Source of the DNA: Prosopocoilus inquinatus
Lineage: Eukaryota; Arthropoda; Insecta; Coleoptera; Lucanidae
Length of the DNA: 64,000 nucleotides
Direction of reading: 5' to 3'
Assembly: GCA_036172665.1 (NCBI GenBank)
Contig: CM069872.1
Coordinates: 24,246,001 to 24,310,000 of the forward strand
A program made the translations under genes and the position numbers. Under the pieces are notes generated by a model. That model was not told the DNA's origin and did no database searches. It saw nothing but the letters and a program-made list of their open reading frames with translations. Below, one piece after another: positions 42,386 to 54,222 of this stretch; within the stretch, counting starts at the first letter, position 1, and each line of letters begins with the position of its first letter.

Positions 42386-43507
42386 CATTGGGTGTCTCAT
42401 AACCTACGGAGGAGATTGAAAGGACAGCTGAACATGAAGAACATCAAAATAAATCTTTTTTCTTAATTCGGTTTTGACCAAAACCCAATAATAAGAAAGT
42501 TACAGCAGCTTAACTTTCTTAATTTCTTCTTTAACTTACATCTGTAGCTTCTTAATTATTCAAAATTATTTCACAAAATGCAACTTTATTATTAAATAAA
42601 CTCTAAATTTATCAAAACCACCATTCATAAAATGTCCATTAATCTATTTCCTAGTTTTGTTTTTAATTAGTAGGCGGAGCACAACGACATGAAAACCCGT
42701 TTTTGGGCATTAGAAGAAAAAATGAAATAGCCATAACTTTAACGTGACTACATTTTTAAAATAGTAGTTGTTTATTGTAAAGCAGTGTTCAATTAACTCA
42801 TAAATGACTCAAATTTGATTTTAAAACGTAAAATATTACTGCAGGGAGTAACTTTTGCTTGTTAATAAATTTCACTTTAAACTCTTGTAACTTTTTAGTT
42901 ATTGTGTTTTTACCAAAAATTTATTAAGAAAAACTCTTTAATTTGATCTCCCTTAGCATACCGTTGTAATCTCCTCCATAGGTTATGAGTAGTGCTGTAA
43001 AAGTAACGAAAAAGTTTGTACTCGCATGTATTCGTTATTTTAGATTTCGGTACCCGTTACAAAGTATTCGTTACTCGTTACTTTCGTTACTATAGTATAA
43101 TTAAATAATAACGCGTTACTTTCGTTACTATACTCTAATTAAATAATCAAAGAACATGCGTGAATATAATTTTCAACTTAAAATTGTAATACCTAATAAG
43201 ATTACGTTTATTATAATTTGGTTTATTACAAAAAAAAAAACACTTTTATTACTTACTAAAAATGCATACATAAGCCGTGAACGGTGCGTACAAACAATGT
43301 ACTTACAAGTATAAATAGTTGATAAACAATCTATTAAAAACGTAAGCAACTTATAACTGAAATTAGTGAGCGAAATCGTACGCTATGGTCATACGAGTAA
43401 CGAATGTTTTGGCGAGTAACGAATCGGTACTTCAAGTCTCATGTTATACCCGTTACTCAGTAACGAATGCGTACGGTTTGCAACAGCACTAGTTATGAGA
43501 CACGCAG
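42386..43507. mobile_element. TA-flanked MITE, interrupted by a hAT MITE
   Basis: Left end cattgggtgtctcataacct; right end, reverse complement, ctgcgtgtctcataacctat; both continue to ggaggagatt. TA at 42384-42385 and 43508-43509. The hAT element at 42990-43491 is inserted near the right end. Confidence 0.75.
42990..43491. mobile_element. hAT-type MITE with 8-bp duplication gttatgag
   Basis: Ends tagtgctgt...cagcacta; the duplication gttatgag lies at 42982-42989 and 43492-43499. The interior has repeated cgttactttcgttactata blocks. Its ends resemble those of the element at 48244-48727. Confidence 0.85.
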
Positions 43508-43812
43508 TATAACTTGGAGGTAGGTCGTTACTTCTTGGCAATTTGATATTTGAACAAATCTAGCAGCATATATTGCGACCAACCTGACAAAATAAAATTT
43601 CGGGTGCTGATGATGACTCATTTGAGTTTCATAATGTTGCTCATTAAAGCACCGAAATAGAAAAAGTAATTTTTACAACACATCAACATTAAGCGACTCT
43701 TACTTGACTAGTTTCAATTTCTAATATGTCATTGTTCGAAAGTCTGAAATAAAAATGTAATTATAGAAACAAAAAATTAAAACTGTGAAATAAAAATATA
43801 ACTATAAATATA

Positions 43813-44803
43813 CAGGGTGATTCACGGAACCCGTTCGTTAAAAGTTTACGGACTTACCTTTTGAATTTCTATTTCATAATTTGCAGTTCTAAGTTAGCGA
43901 TAATGGTCTATTAAAGTATAATATTTCCAACTTCCGGGCACTTCCGCTTGTACCGGAAGTTGCTGTCAACTTTCTTATTTTAAATGAAATATCCTATTTT
44001 TTATTGCATTTTTGAATTCCTCGGGAAATTCTAAAATTATTTTATTCAACGTATATCAACAAGAAAAATCAGCCGTTTCAGAGTTATTTCCATTTTTTCA
44101 AACTTGCAGTACCTTGCTTATGACACTGCCATCTTTGCGCAATAAAAGCCATGATGTTAACTTTTGGCCTCTAGTAAACTACAATAACTTGCTATGAGAT
44201 CATGTCCAATTTTAAACTTAATATTCTACAGGGTGGTTAAAAAGTAACTTCAATTCAAACTGATTTCAACCGTTGAAAAGTCAAGTTTTTTAAATAGAAC
44301 ACCCAGTATATTTTTTACCATGTGACTGAGGATTAATTTTTCTTTCGTCCTGAATTAGCATTCTCTATACTCATCTCTTACCTTTCTCTTTCCATTCATC
44401 GTTTTGTCTTTGACTCATCATTTTTTTCACTTTTCAGTATTATTCCTGAATAGTGTGCCATGAAAATTTAAGAAACCTTTTACACGAAATTTTTGTTGAT
44501 TCGTCTATTGCGTTATTCATAACATGCCCGGCGTTCAATTGTATTGCCTATTTAATGAAATCGTTTGCCCTAGTTGTCGCGATTCTGCCGATGTTTTTTT
44601 TTAAACAAGAACCGTGTTATATCGAGTTACCACACGTATTGTTATGACACTGTTGCCCTCGATTTCACAAGCCCGTGCTTTAATAATTTCTTTATATTAT
44701 TTTTTTATGAAAAACTTGAAAAACTCCCATCGTGACAGTAGGAAATAGAAATTCAAAGGAGAAGTTCGTAAACTTTTAATGAATGGGTTCCGTGAATCAC
44801 CTG
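43813..44803. mobile_element. TA-flanked foldback MITE, 1 kb
   Basis: Left end cagggtgattcacggaaccc; right end, reverse complement, caggtgattcacggaaccca; both continue to tttgaatttctattt. TA on both sides. A second gggtg-type end occurs inside near 44229, so it may be composite. Confidence 0.8.
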
Positions 44804-45289
44804 TATACTACTATTAATATTGACGTATTCTAATTATTGCAAGTGTGTTTCTTACTCATAAAAGAAGACATGCTTTATAAACTCTTTGCGTAAATTATGA
44901 TTAACAAAAAAAAAAATTACTGATTAATAAAAAGTAAAATTTAAATTCTAAGGAAAGGCAAAAATTTATTGCAGACCATAAAATCTAGTCCTCATACAAC
45001 AGATGTTAATCGAGTAATAAGAGCTGGTCGGGAAGGTAGTTTCTCTAAAAGTACGGTTTGTTAAGGGACGTATTAAGGAGATCTATCAATTGGTCTAGAC
45101 ATACTAAGGGACGGATTCTGTAACTTATTAATGGGCTGTTAAAATGTAGAGGTCCTTTAAAATTTGAAATACAGTTCCATGATTGGTTGTTACCATAGCA
45201 ACAAAATTTAACATCCTTTTAAGTTTAACAGAATAGACCGCTAACAATGTTATATTAAAATTTTGTTAAATTGTGACAATCTGTTATTT

Positions 45290-46115
45290 ATTTAAATATA
45301 AACCGTTTTCACTTTATTTTATATTTGTATTATCAATTTAATTATCTTTTGTTTTTTTTCTTGTGTCCAAACTTTCGGTTAAACATTCGTCAACGTTCGT
45401 GATTCGATTGGACTTTAGTTTTACATAATTGTTATTTTAGTCTTATCTACATCACCGATCGTCTTTTGTTTTTGTTTTTTCTTTAATTCCTTATATGACC
45501 TCTTTAAATCATTCATTATTTATTTATTTAATTTAGTATTTAATGTAATAAATTGATCGACCTTTGTTTTTTTTTCTTTTAATCCATTTTCTTTGTTTTG
45601 TTTTTATTTTTAAACTATCGTCGTTTTTTCTTTTGTTCGATTCTGTTTTTTTAATTATCAATTGCTTTACACTTTACTTCCGTCTATTGATCGCCATATT
45701 TCTTTTCTCTTTTATTCAATTCGACTTTATTTTATCTTTTAATTATTATTTGATTGTCCTTTTTCTTTAATATGACAAAAATCGGCTGATTTTAAAACAA
45801 TTTGATTTAATGTTAGTATTATATGATTTTTTTATTTTGGTCCTAACTTTATCATCATGTATTCGAACCTGTGCTTTAGATTAAGTTTTTTTTTCCATTG
45901 TACAGTTATTTCTGAAATAAACATACATACATCATTTATTTTTTTCTTCTCATTCGACTTTATTTAATTAAATTTTTAATATAATCGACTAATCGACCTT
46001 TGTTTTTTTCTTTTAATCAATTTCATTTTTTTTTTCTTTTTAACTATCAATTTATTAACTGTTTTTTTCTTTTGTTGTTTTGTTGTTTATACAAATATCA
46101 TATCGACAGTGACTT
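45290..46115. repeat. T-rich degenerate repeat
   Basis: Long T-rich blocks with repeated phrases such as cgatcgtcttttgtttttg. It is related to 35750-36345 and 47010-47150 and, in the opposite orientation, to 47740-48200 and 49690-50690. The open frame inside is compositional only. Confidence 0.6.
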
Positions 46116-46145
46116 TTGTTAAATTTCGTTTTGAAAATTGTGAAA

Positions 46146-46349
46146 ATGAATAATCGCTTATCTGCACATTTGTCAAGTAGTTCGGATTCTTCCGATGAAG
46201 AAGAACCATTAATTTATTTAAAAGGAAGGATGCCTTATAGAAGCAGAAAAAATAGATTTGTTGAATACGTCATTCTTTACTTTTTTGAAAGATTTCCATT
46301 AACAAAACCCACTACATTAAGTTTGTTACAAGTAGTTGAACATACGTAG
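46146..46349 (+). pseudogene. N-terminal fragment of a PIF/Harbinger transposase-like protein
   Basis: Starts MNNRLSAHLSSSSDSSDEEE, then YRSRKNRFVEY, FFERFPLTKPTTLSLLQVVEH. An acidic Ser-rich start followed by a RF-L-K-T---LL---E block is what HARBI1-type transposases show just before their DDE domain. After 67 codons the frame stops and no DDE domain follows. The assignment rests on this pattern only. Confidence 0.5.
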
Positions 46350-48200
46350 ATCCCGCAAACTAACAAATATGTGGACAGAAAGTCAATATTTGTGGACAAT
46401 TGTAACCTTTACATTATTTTGTTTCACCTTTTGTAGTCCAGTGATCACTTTGTTTTACTAATGCAAACAAACATGTAATAAAACCTTTAAGAAATAATTA
46501 CACGAAGTCCATCCGTACAAAAATTGTGCTGTATTGCAATGTCAAGTTTCAAAACTTCCTCCAAATTAACGTCACAATTGTCTTTCAAAATTTGTTTTTC
46601 AACTAACGGGACTTTTAACTAAAATACCGAATGCGAAAATTTATGAAACAGAGTCTCCTTTAATTTTAATTTAAAATAGACTTTACTTTAAAACTTCCTT
46701 TTGTTAAAGGAGTTTCAAGCGATAGATTATGTAACCGGCACTACTTAGATATTTTGCACACTATAGGTTCTTTCTTTCGCTCACAAAATCGTGATCCAAA
46801 CGTGTTTTGATTCAAAAGCAGACATTCTTTTCTTTGAATATCTCTATTTTTAAAACTTGTTCGGATTGAATTATGGTTATTTACAAATGAACTATCAATC
46901 AAAAATTCAAGTCACGTGTTTTGTTGCAAGAATTACATTACGAAATTCAGGTCCAAACTATTCGAAACACTATTCAAACTTTTAAGCGAAAGAAAGCAGC
47001 TATTATTTTCATCCTGTCTTCATCGACGGTCATCTTTTGTTTTTGTTTGATTCGATTAGACTGTATTTTAAAAATATTTTTGTTTTGATGATCAATTGAT
47101 CGTCTTTTTTTTAATTCGTACAGACGATATTTAATTATTATATTATAATTATATATTTTAGTAGTAATTATGTGTGCGATGGCAACTTAATAAGTCATGT
47201 GTTAATATTTATTTCTCAAACTTTTATTGAAGTTATTAGATCTATTAAAGTACGGCTGTGTTTTTGGCAGGAAATTGTATGTACAAAAGGATCTATTGAA
47301 TTTTATGACATTATAACCTAAACGCAGAATTGTCAATTAAAGCTGTCGAACTTGGAAACATAATTAATTAATTTAACGTCTGATATAAATAAATAGACAA
47401 TCAGCCAACAATCCACGATTAATCGGCTTAATTATGTTTTCTTGCTAAACCGTATAGACGCCTGTTCGAAGCTTAAAGTAAAAAAACAATAACAAATGGA
47501 TATAAACAAAATATTATCGGTCTACAAGAGGAGGTGGCCAAGTCCAAAATTTTACATTTTTTTTGTTTTTAATGCGCATGTACCTTACACTCAATCTTAT
47601 TTAATTTAAAATACATATTCTAGAAATTCTTTGTTCATAAACATCAACATAAACTAACCTGATGTAAAATAATTGATTTTATAATCATAAGCAAATATTA
47701 AAATTCTAATAATTCAAAACTACTATCGGTAGACTTGGTCACCTTCTCTTGTAGACCGACGATATAATGAGTTACGAAGACAATCGATTAGACAAAACAA
47801 TAATCGATTAATAAGTTCAAGACATTCAGAATTTGCAAAAAAAAAGGATCGTTGAGGTAAAGACCAAGAATTTCTTTTTGTATTTTTGTAAGTACAATCG
47901 ACTACAGACAAAAGATGATCGATTAATAAATCTACAATCAATTTTTTTTATTGGAATTGGGATTTTCTTTGGTTTATCAAAGGCAAAACAAAAAAAGAAC
48001 AAAATACAATTGATTTGGAAGAAATGGCAATCGCTCAATTGATTAAAACAGTCGATTGTAAATGAAGAACCAAACAAACAACAACAACAAACAAATGACA
48101 ATCAAATAGCAAAACTGACATTAGGTATTTGTAAAAAGGATGTAAAAGATCGTGGAAAGGGAAAGAGTAAGAGACTTTTTTAAAGTTTTTTTATTCGTTG
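46350..48200. other. AT-rich non-coding stretch
   Basis: No gene was recognised. 47740-48200 is A-rich and contains a block (gtatttgtaaaaaggatgta to agagacttttttaaag) found again at 50140-50215. Confidence 0.45.
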
Positions 48201-48243
48201 TGTAAAAGACGGGGAACTCTTAAATGGTTTATTAATCATTTAC

Positions 48244-48727
48244 TAGTGTTGTTAAATTACTGGTAATTTATTTTTAATGTTACCGTAACATTTCCAATTA
48301 CAGCTCAAGTGGCGACATCTCGCGCCGCTGTTACCAATTACACTTTTAACCAAAAATGCGTATTTTCTCAATTTTCTAATTAATTTGATATCGGATACAC
48401 ATTAGATTTTTGGCTTTTATTAAAAAATAAAGTTTTAACATTTAATATTATGTATTTTCACTAAATTATTTTATGCGTAATACGAAAATCACGTTATAAA
48501 GTATTTATTTCCTTTTATTAGTATTTAAGTTTTTCCTAAATGATAAAAATGTTTCTTGACCATTTGTTTCATTGGTTTACTGGTATTTTGTAAATGTGCA
48601 ACTTGAAATTACATTATGTTGACAAAAAAAGTAACTAACGGTAATAAAAGGTAACAAATAAATGTTACCGGTACCGTTGGAAATTTACCGTAAGGTAACG
48701 TGGTAATTTTACCGACTCACAACACTA
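48244..48727. mobile_element. hAT-type MITE, 8-bp duplication tcattta/gc
   Basis: Ends tagtgttgt...acaacacta. The flanks tcatttac (48236-48243) and tcatttgc (48728-48735) differ at one base. It contains gttaccgtaa-type repeats. Confidence 0.8.
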
Positions 48728-48729
48728 TC

Positions 48730-48951
48730 ATTTGCAACAATTTCCCGAAACTGTTTACTCATTTCGCTTAGCGCGGTCGCCCGCACTTCTGTAAATTCAC
48801 CTCGTCCACGACTCATGTCCAAGTCACCCGAACTGCTTCTTAGAGTGATGGCGTCACTGCGAGACTTCCATAACTGTCTCCTTTCGATTTCCGCTAATAT
48901 TTTCGCGTCAGACAACGTGCGTACATCTTTCGAATCTTCGGCGTCATCCAT
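48730..48951 (-). pseudogene. Start of a retrotransposon gag-like frame
   Basis: Starts MDDAEDSKDVRTLSDAKILA, with a charged helix (EIERRQLWKSRSDAIT) and MSRGRGEFTEVRATALSEMS. No domain can be recognised. It is called gag only because of its place after a leader and an LTR with a primer-binding site. Confidence 0.45.
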
Positions 48952-49457
48952 TAAATAGTCCGAAAATATTTGGTTTCTATCATGAACCCCCAGAGTTTAC
49001 TTAACTGTCTGTGTATCTGGCGTTGACGAACACACTCCGCGCCTAATAGATTAGGAAAGTGACCGGTCCTAAAGCTGACGCGAAATTTAAAACGGTATCT
49101 ATTGGACTCTAAAAATTGAAAAAACAAACTGAAAATACTCGCTTTTTCAGAGAGCTATTGTGGAAACTTTTGCTTGCCACTAAAACTCAGGATGAAAAGC
49201 TTCAATATAATTATTTTAGTTGTGCTTATTGTACGTAATTAGTTAATTTATTTGTTATTAAAAAAATGTACAAAATGCTTATCTAAGCTTAGTTCAGCTG
49301 CAGGTCAACAAACCGTTAATAAACTTAACCTAACAAAACAAAATTAAAAAAATGTTCGTGGGACAACATCAGGACAGCATGCAACGAGTTTGTCAAAAAT
49401 TTCCTTTTCTTCTTATAAAACTGTAATATCTTGTTTAATTTCGTTGGGTACTCACGT

Positions 49458-49471
49458 ATCCCACTTCTGAC
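49458..49471 (-). other. Primer-binding site, tRNA-Leu type
   Basis: The coding strand reads gtcagaagtgggat, one base after the LTR end, which matches the complement of the 3' end of tRNA-Leu, short of its terminal CACCA. This fixes the orientation of the LTR element. Confidence 0.6.
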
Positions 49472-49472
49472 T

Positions 49473-49683
49473 TGTAAAAGACGGGGAACTCTTAAATGGT
49501 TTATTAAACATACACATGTAACAATAATGGCTGTAACGTGCCAAATTGTGTAACACTCCATCCATGGTAACACACCAGTCGAGCGCGCGATGGACTGTCC
49601 CCTCCCCCGGTTGGGTGGCTGCTTCCGTTGTTGTTCCGTTGCCAATTGTTCTTGTGGCGGGCAATTTAAAATGTTCCGCTACA
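49473..49683 (-). repeat. 5' LTR (211 bp) of the deleted retrotransposon
   Basis: Plus strand starts tgtaaaagacggggaactct and ends tgttccgctaca. Its first 35 bp equal 48201-48235. Confidence 0.7.
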
Positions 49684-49689
49684 GTAGTA

Positions 49690-50690
49690 TCAAAAGACAA
49701 TAGTTAACAAATAAATGACAAATAGCTGCAAGCAAATATAATCGACTACAAACAAATGATCATCGATTAATAATTTTTGCTAGGATTTTTTTTTCTGTTT
49801 GAATCTAAAGTAAGAAAAAAGAAAAACAAAACAAGGGACAACTGACTTCCAACGAAAGACGACCGATTACCAAACGAAAGACAATCGATTATCAAACGGA
49901 AGACGATCGATTGTGAAGGAAAAACTATCGATTACAAAGAATAACAAATCTGACGTTCAGAATTTGTCAAAAGAGATGCAAAAAGTCGTGGGAGAAAGAA
50001 AAAAAGTTGTTTTTTTCATTTTTTTTTTTAAATTCGATGTCGCAGAAAGAAGAAAAATAATCAAAAAGCCAAGCAAAGCGAGCAACTACAATCGACTATA
50101 AATACAACAACACACAAAAAACAATTGAATAACAGAACTTAGATTCGGTATTTGTAAAAAGGACGTAAAAGATCGTCGAAAGGGAAAGAATAAGAGACTC
50201 TTTTAAAGTTTTTTTTTTCGTAGTCGACGAGAAAAGGAAGAGAATCAAAAGACAATCGATAACAAATAAAAGACAAACTACTACAAGCAAATATAATTGA
50301 CGGAAACAAAAGATCATCGATTAATAATATTTTTGTTAGGAATTTTTTTTCTGTTTAAATTAAAAGTAAGAAAAAGGAAAAACAAAACAAGGGACAGTCG
50401 ATTTCCAACGAAAGACGACCGATTACCAAACGATATACAATCGACTATCAAACAGAAGACGATCGATTACGTAGGAAAAACAATCAATTACAAAGAATAG
50501 CAATTCTGACATTCAGAATTTGTAAAAAGAAATGCAAAAAATCATAGGGGGAAAGAAAAAGAGTTCTTTTTTCATTCTTTTTTATTTAAAATCGCAGAAA
50601 GAAGAAAAATAATCAAAAAAAGAAGCAAAGCAGCAAATACAATCGACTGTAAAGGATAACGAAAAGAAATATAATTTTAAATAAATTTGT
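49690..50690. repeat. CGAT-rich tandem repeat, period about 557 bp
   Basis: Sequence from gcaaatataatcgactacaa at about 49733 recurs at about 50288 (gcaaatataattgacggaaa). Both are followed by aaacaaaacaagggaca, gaaagacgaccgattaccaa and gacgatcgatt. Roughly 1.8 units are present, with related pieces at 47880-48200. Confidence 0.75.
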
Positions 50691-51171
50691 GTATAAGTGG
50701 CGGCATCTGTTAATCTGTGCTGGTAGCAGTTCTATTTAATTTCCGGGAAAGAGTTTAAAAATAGCTAAGAATTAAGTTTCTTCGAGAGAAAGAGTGCTTG
50801 AGAAACAATTGAAAAGCATTTTCGCTTGGCGCTAGTTTTTAGGAGTTTTTCTAACCTAAAATTTTGACAACCCTTGAGTTCGCACAAATCGGAAAACCGT
50901 TAAAAGTCAGGAATTTGGGAAAAGGTTGACAACGTTGGAGAAAAGTCAAGGGACTTACTTATTTTAATGCCAAAGTGAAATTAATTGAAAAACTGGAAAT
51001 TTGAGTGCAAGGAGAGAATTGTATAATGTAAGTGAATTGTGTGTTTATGTTGATTACATACCAAAAGCACATTATAAGTTACAGAGATAATTGCTTGAAA
51101 GTTTTATGTAAGAACATGTACTACAATAATACTAACTACTACAGCACCAAGTGGCTACCAGGAAGTAGTTG
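50691..51171. other. Non-coding, nothing recognised
   Basis: No open frame or repeat signal worth calling. Confidence 0.4.
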
Positions 51172-51822
51172 CACAGTATACACATCAATCAGTAGGGACA
51201 GCTTGGGCTTTTCGCTCTTACCGTTTCTGAGAGCGCATGTGCGAAATGAGCAGGCATTCAGCAAGCGGCCAAGCGTGGCGCAACGGTCGATTGATGGTTG
51301 ATGGCCTCGTTCAGGTAACCACAGGAGCTGAGTTACTAATTCAACATAGCTATTGAACAGACATGCTTTTGGAGTGCCAAGCTTCAGCAGCTAGTATTCT
51401 CACATTAACCCTTTAAGAACACGAGTTGTTAACTTTTAATATGCTGAGTCTGCATCAGGGTCTGCATTCAGGGTCGGTGATCAAGTGAACATGGCCAAAA
51501 AACGGACGTTCCGCCGGAATTCCGGCACACATTCAATATGGCCGTCAATTACCGATCAGCTGTTTTGGTGGATAAGTAACCATTAGATTATCTTATCGAA
51601 TTTCATCATGTTTCGACTATTTTGAGCTCACTTGTAATTTTTCTAATAAAACAAGCTTTTGTTTTTTAAAATAAGAAGAATATCTTACGAAATAAATAAG
51701 TTTTTCAAGTAGCGACATATGGTAGCATTAGAATGACTGCTCGCCAACATAGGTTCGGAAAATTGTAGTATGAACTTCAAAGGTGCCGACAGAAGCTGTC
51801 ACTGATTGATGTCTAAACTGTG
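51172..51822. mobile_element. 650-bp MITE, copy 2 (opposite orientation to copy 1)
   Basis: Starts cacagtatacacatcaatca and ends gatgtctaaactgtg. The 7-bp gtagttg occurs on both sides (51165-51171, 51823-51829) and may be the target duplication. Full-length match to 36387-37036 in reverse complement. Confidence 0.8.
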
Positions 51823-52299
51823 GTAGTTGCTTCTTTAGTGTCACCAACCGAGCAACACACATCTCCAACAGGGTTTAGATTTAATCTCAGTAGTTTATAA
51901 CCAAAAATATGTTATCGAGGTCTTCAGTATAGGCGACCATATATGCGGATGGCCTGTACTAAGACTTCTTGTTTTTTGAAATACAGTGTAGTCGCGATAA
52001 CCTGAATTAATTAAGGACAGTGGTGTTCACGTTTTAGAAAAGTTCACGTTTTAGAGGCTAATTACATATTTGTATCATAATAAAAAATGACTAATTTTAC
52101 AATATGCGAACTGAATCTTAGTGTTGCTGACAGTCGCTAGATCAGCGTTTCCCAAACTGTGGGGCGCGCCCCCCTGGGGGGCACGTAAGTCTTCAAAGGG
52201 GGGCGAGGCAGAATAAATTTAAAAAAATTATACGCAAATTGCAACTAATTTATCACATTATTTTTTACAAGAAATTGCATATACAGGCTGTTTCAAATT

Positions 52300-54222
52300 C
52301 AACCCTCACCATGGGCATCTCGCTTATTTGAAGAGATATAAGGTAGGTTTAAATTTGGCAAAGTTGCTGAATTTGATGAGCATTAATAATCCGCAGAGAA
52401 AAAGTTTCTATGTTAACTCTTATTCGAAATAATTGTACAAAAAGAAAAATTGTCATTTTCTTATTTTGCCTCTATCTTCTTTATTTAAAGAGACATCAAA
52501 AAATAGAGATACGTTCTTAAGGCATTTTTCTCTACGCAGTGGAAAACACTATTTTTCTATAACAAGTTTCGTCAAATTGATACCGTCATCAAGTTCATTT
52601 TTTCTTATGGCGCCCATATTGAAATATAGTGGCAAAAGAATCTACTCATTATGCCGATTACGGCAATATAGTACATGTTATAAAAACTCTTTAAAACAAT
52701 ATCTTTAATTATTTGTGCAGTGGGCTCTTGGTGAAACATTATGAATAAATTGTAGTAAAAGAAAACACTTGTATTTAACTGTTTCACGAATTTAAATTCG
52801 TGAAACAGTTAAATACAAGTGTTTTCTTTTACTACAATTTATTCTTTAAAACAAGGCCAGAATAAAAACGTTTAACGTGAGATAAGAAAAGTTCTAGTCA
52901 ACAGAAGATAGTTGAGGGTTTAAATTTAAAACAGTTCGTTAGACAGTAATTTACTAAATCCTTTTTGTTTGCACAACAGAAATACAGAAATAGCAAGAAA
53001 CGATACTTTTGAACCTATTTAGAGAACAAACGACAGCTTAATATTGATTATTGAAATGTATTGATTTGACGAAGAAAGGAAATCAATTACTAGCAAAAAT
53101 GACCGATGTGAGTGGGTGTATTTTCAGGTTTACTTATACAAAGTAATTAAAAAAATTTTTATCAACTCTTGCCACGGAATTTGGACGTCATGTCTTAGCT
53201 TAGTGTTACGTAACCTCCAGATCTGTAATGAGTTATTTTTGAATTGACAAATGGTTGTACTACCCAAATTTCATGAGAAGCTGTATTTAACTTCACACAT
53301 AACAGTCATATTTGTTCCTGTATTATTGTAATCGATTCTCATTTATCAAAATTACGTCTAATTGTAATATTATTGAATAGTTTAATCAGCGACATCCTTC
53401 AAACGCTTTTTGACCCAATCTTGCATTAGGAGTGACAAGTTGAACTCAGTTTGCTACATAATAAGTCATCCCATGCAAGGCGGTCGTCCATATCTGTTAA
53501 AACATAATCAAAGTTTTAACAAAAAAATGTTGCCAATCGTTTTTGATGAAGCCCCAAAAAGAGCTTTACAGAGGCTGCTCGACGGATTCACTCCAAAAAA
53601 AAATTTGATTTGCAACAAAATTATGTAATATTATTATTCTAAGCTATTGTTTGTTGTCCGAATATGTTCTGAACTACCGTTCACTTACTGTTTTTGTGTT
53701 TCTATTGTAGACACAAACAATATTCGGTAAATTAGTGTCTAACGAACACATTGTTTTTAATTTAAACCCTCAACTATCTTCCGTTAACTAGAATTTTTCT
53801 TATCTCACACTATTCTAACTATTCTGACCTTGTTTTAAAGTATTTATATAATTTGTGCTATGTTGTCGTAATCGGCATAATGAGTAGATTCTTTTGCCAC
53901 CAAATTTCAATATGTGCGCCATAAGGAAAAATGAACTTGATGATAGTATCGACTTGACGAAACGTATTATAGAAAAATAGTGTTTACCACTACGTAAAGA
54001 ACTGAAAAGTGCCTTAAGAAAGTATTTTTATTTTTTTGATATCTCTTTAAATAAAGAAGATAGAGGCAAAATAAGAAAACGACAATTTATCTTTTTTTAC
54101 AATTATTTCGAATAAGAGTTAAGATAGAAACTTTTTCTCTCCGGATTATTAATGCTCATCAAATTCAGCAACTTTGGCAAATTTAAACCTATCATCTATC
54201 TCTTCAAATAAGCGAGATCCCC
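52300..54222. mobile_element. Foldback element inside the hAT element
   Basis: Long inverted arms: 52307-52690 pairs with about 53830-54215 (gcatctcgcttatttgaaga against tcttcaaataagcgagatcc), and 52855-52935 pairs with 53750-53835. The loop holds a scrambled copy of the 312-bp repeat family (53430-53640). Confidence 0.8.
52700..52842. repeat. 143-bp insertion with a perfect palindrome and 12-bp duplication
   Basis: tctttaaaacaa is found at 52688-52699 and 52843-52854. Most of the insert is one arm of 51 bp (52743-52793) and its exact reverse complement (52794-52844, running two bases into the duplication), with no loop; the centre is cgaatttaaattcg. Confidence 0.85.

Larger units (their letters stand above)
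48201..49683 (-). mobile_element. Internally deleted LTR retrotransposon
   Basis: A 5' LTR lies on the right (49473-49683), then a leader, the first 70-odd codons of a gag-like frame (48951 to about 48730), then directly only the last 35 bp of a 3' LTR (48201-48235, tgtaaaagacggggaactct). Most of gag, all of pol and most of the 3' LTR are gone. A hAT MITE (48244-48727) sits at the deletion junction. Confidence 0.7.

Noticed and set aside
45564..45770. Plus-strand Phe/Leu-rich frame
   Set aside because: A product of T-rich low-complexity sequence.
49325..49700. Overlapping minus-strand frames of 82 and 106 codons
   Set aside because: They lie in the LTR and leader of the deleted retrotransposon and show no domain.
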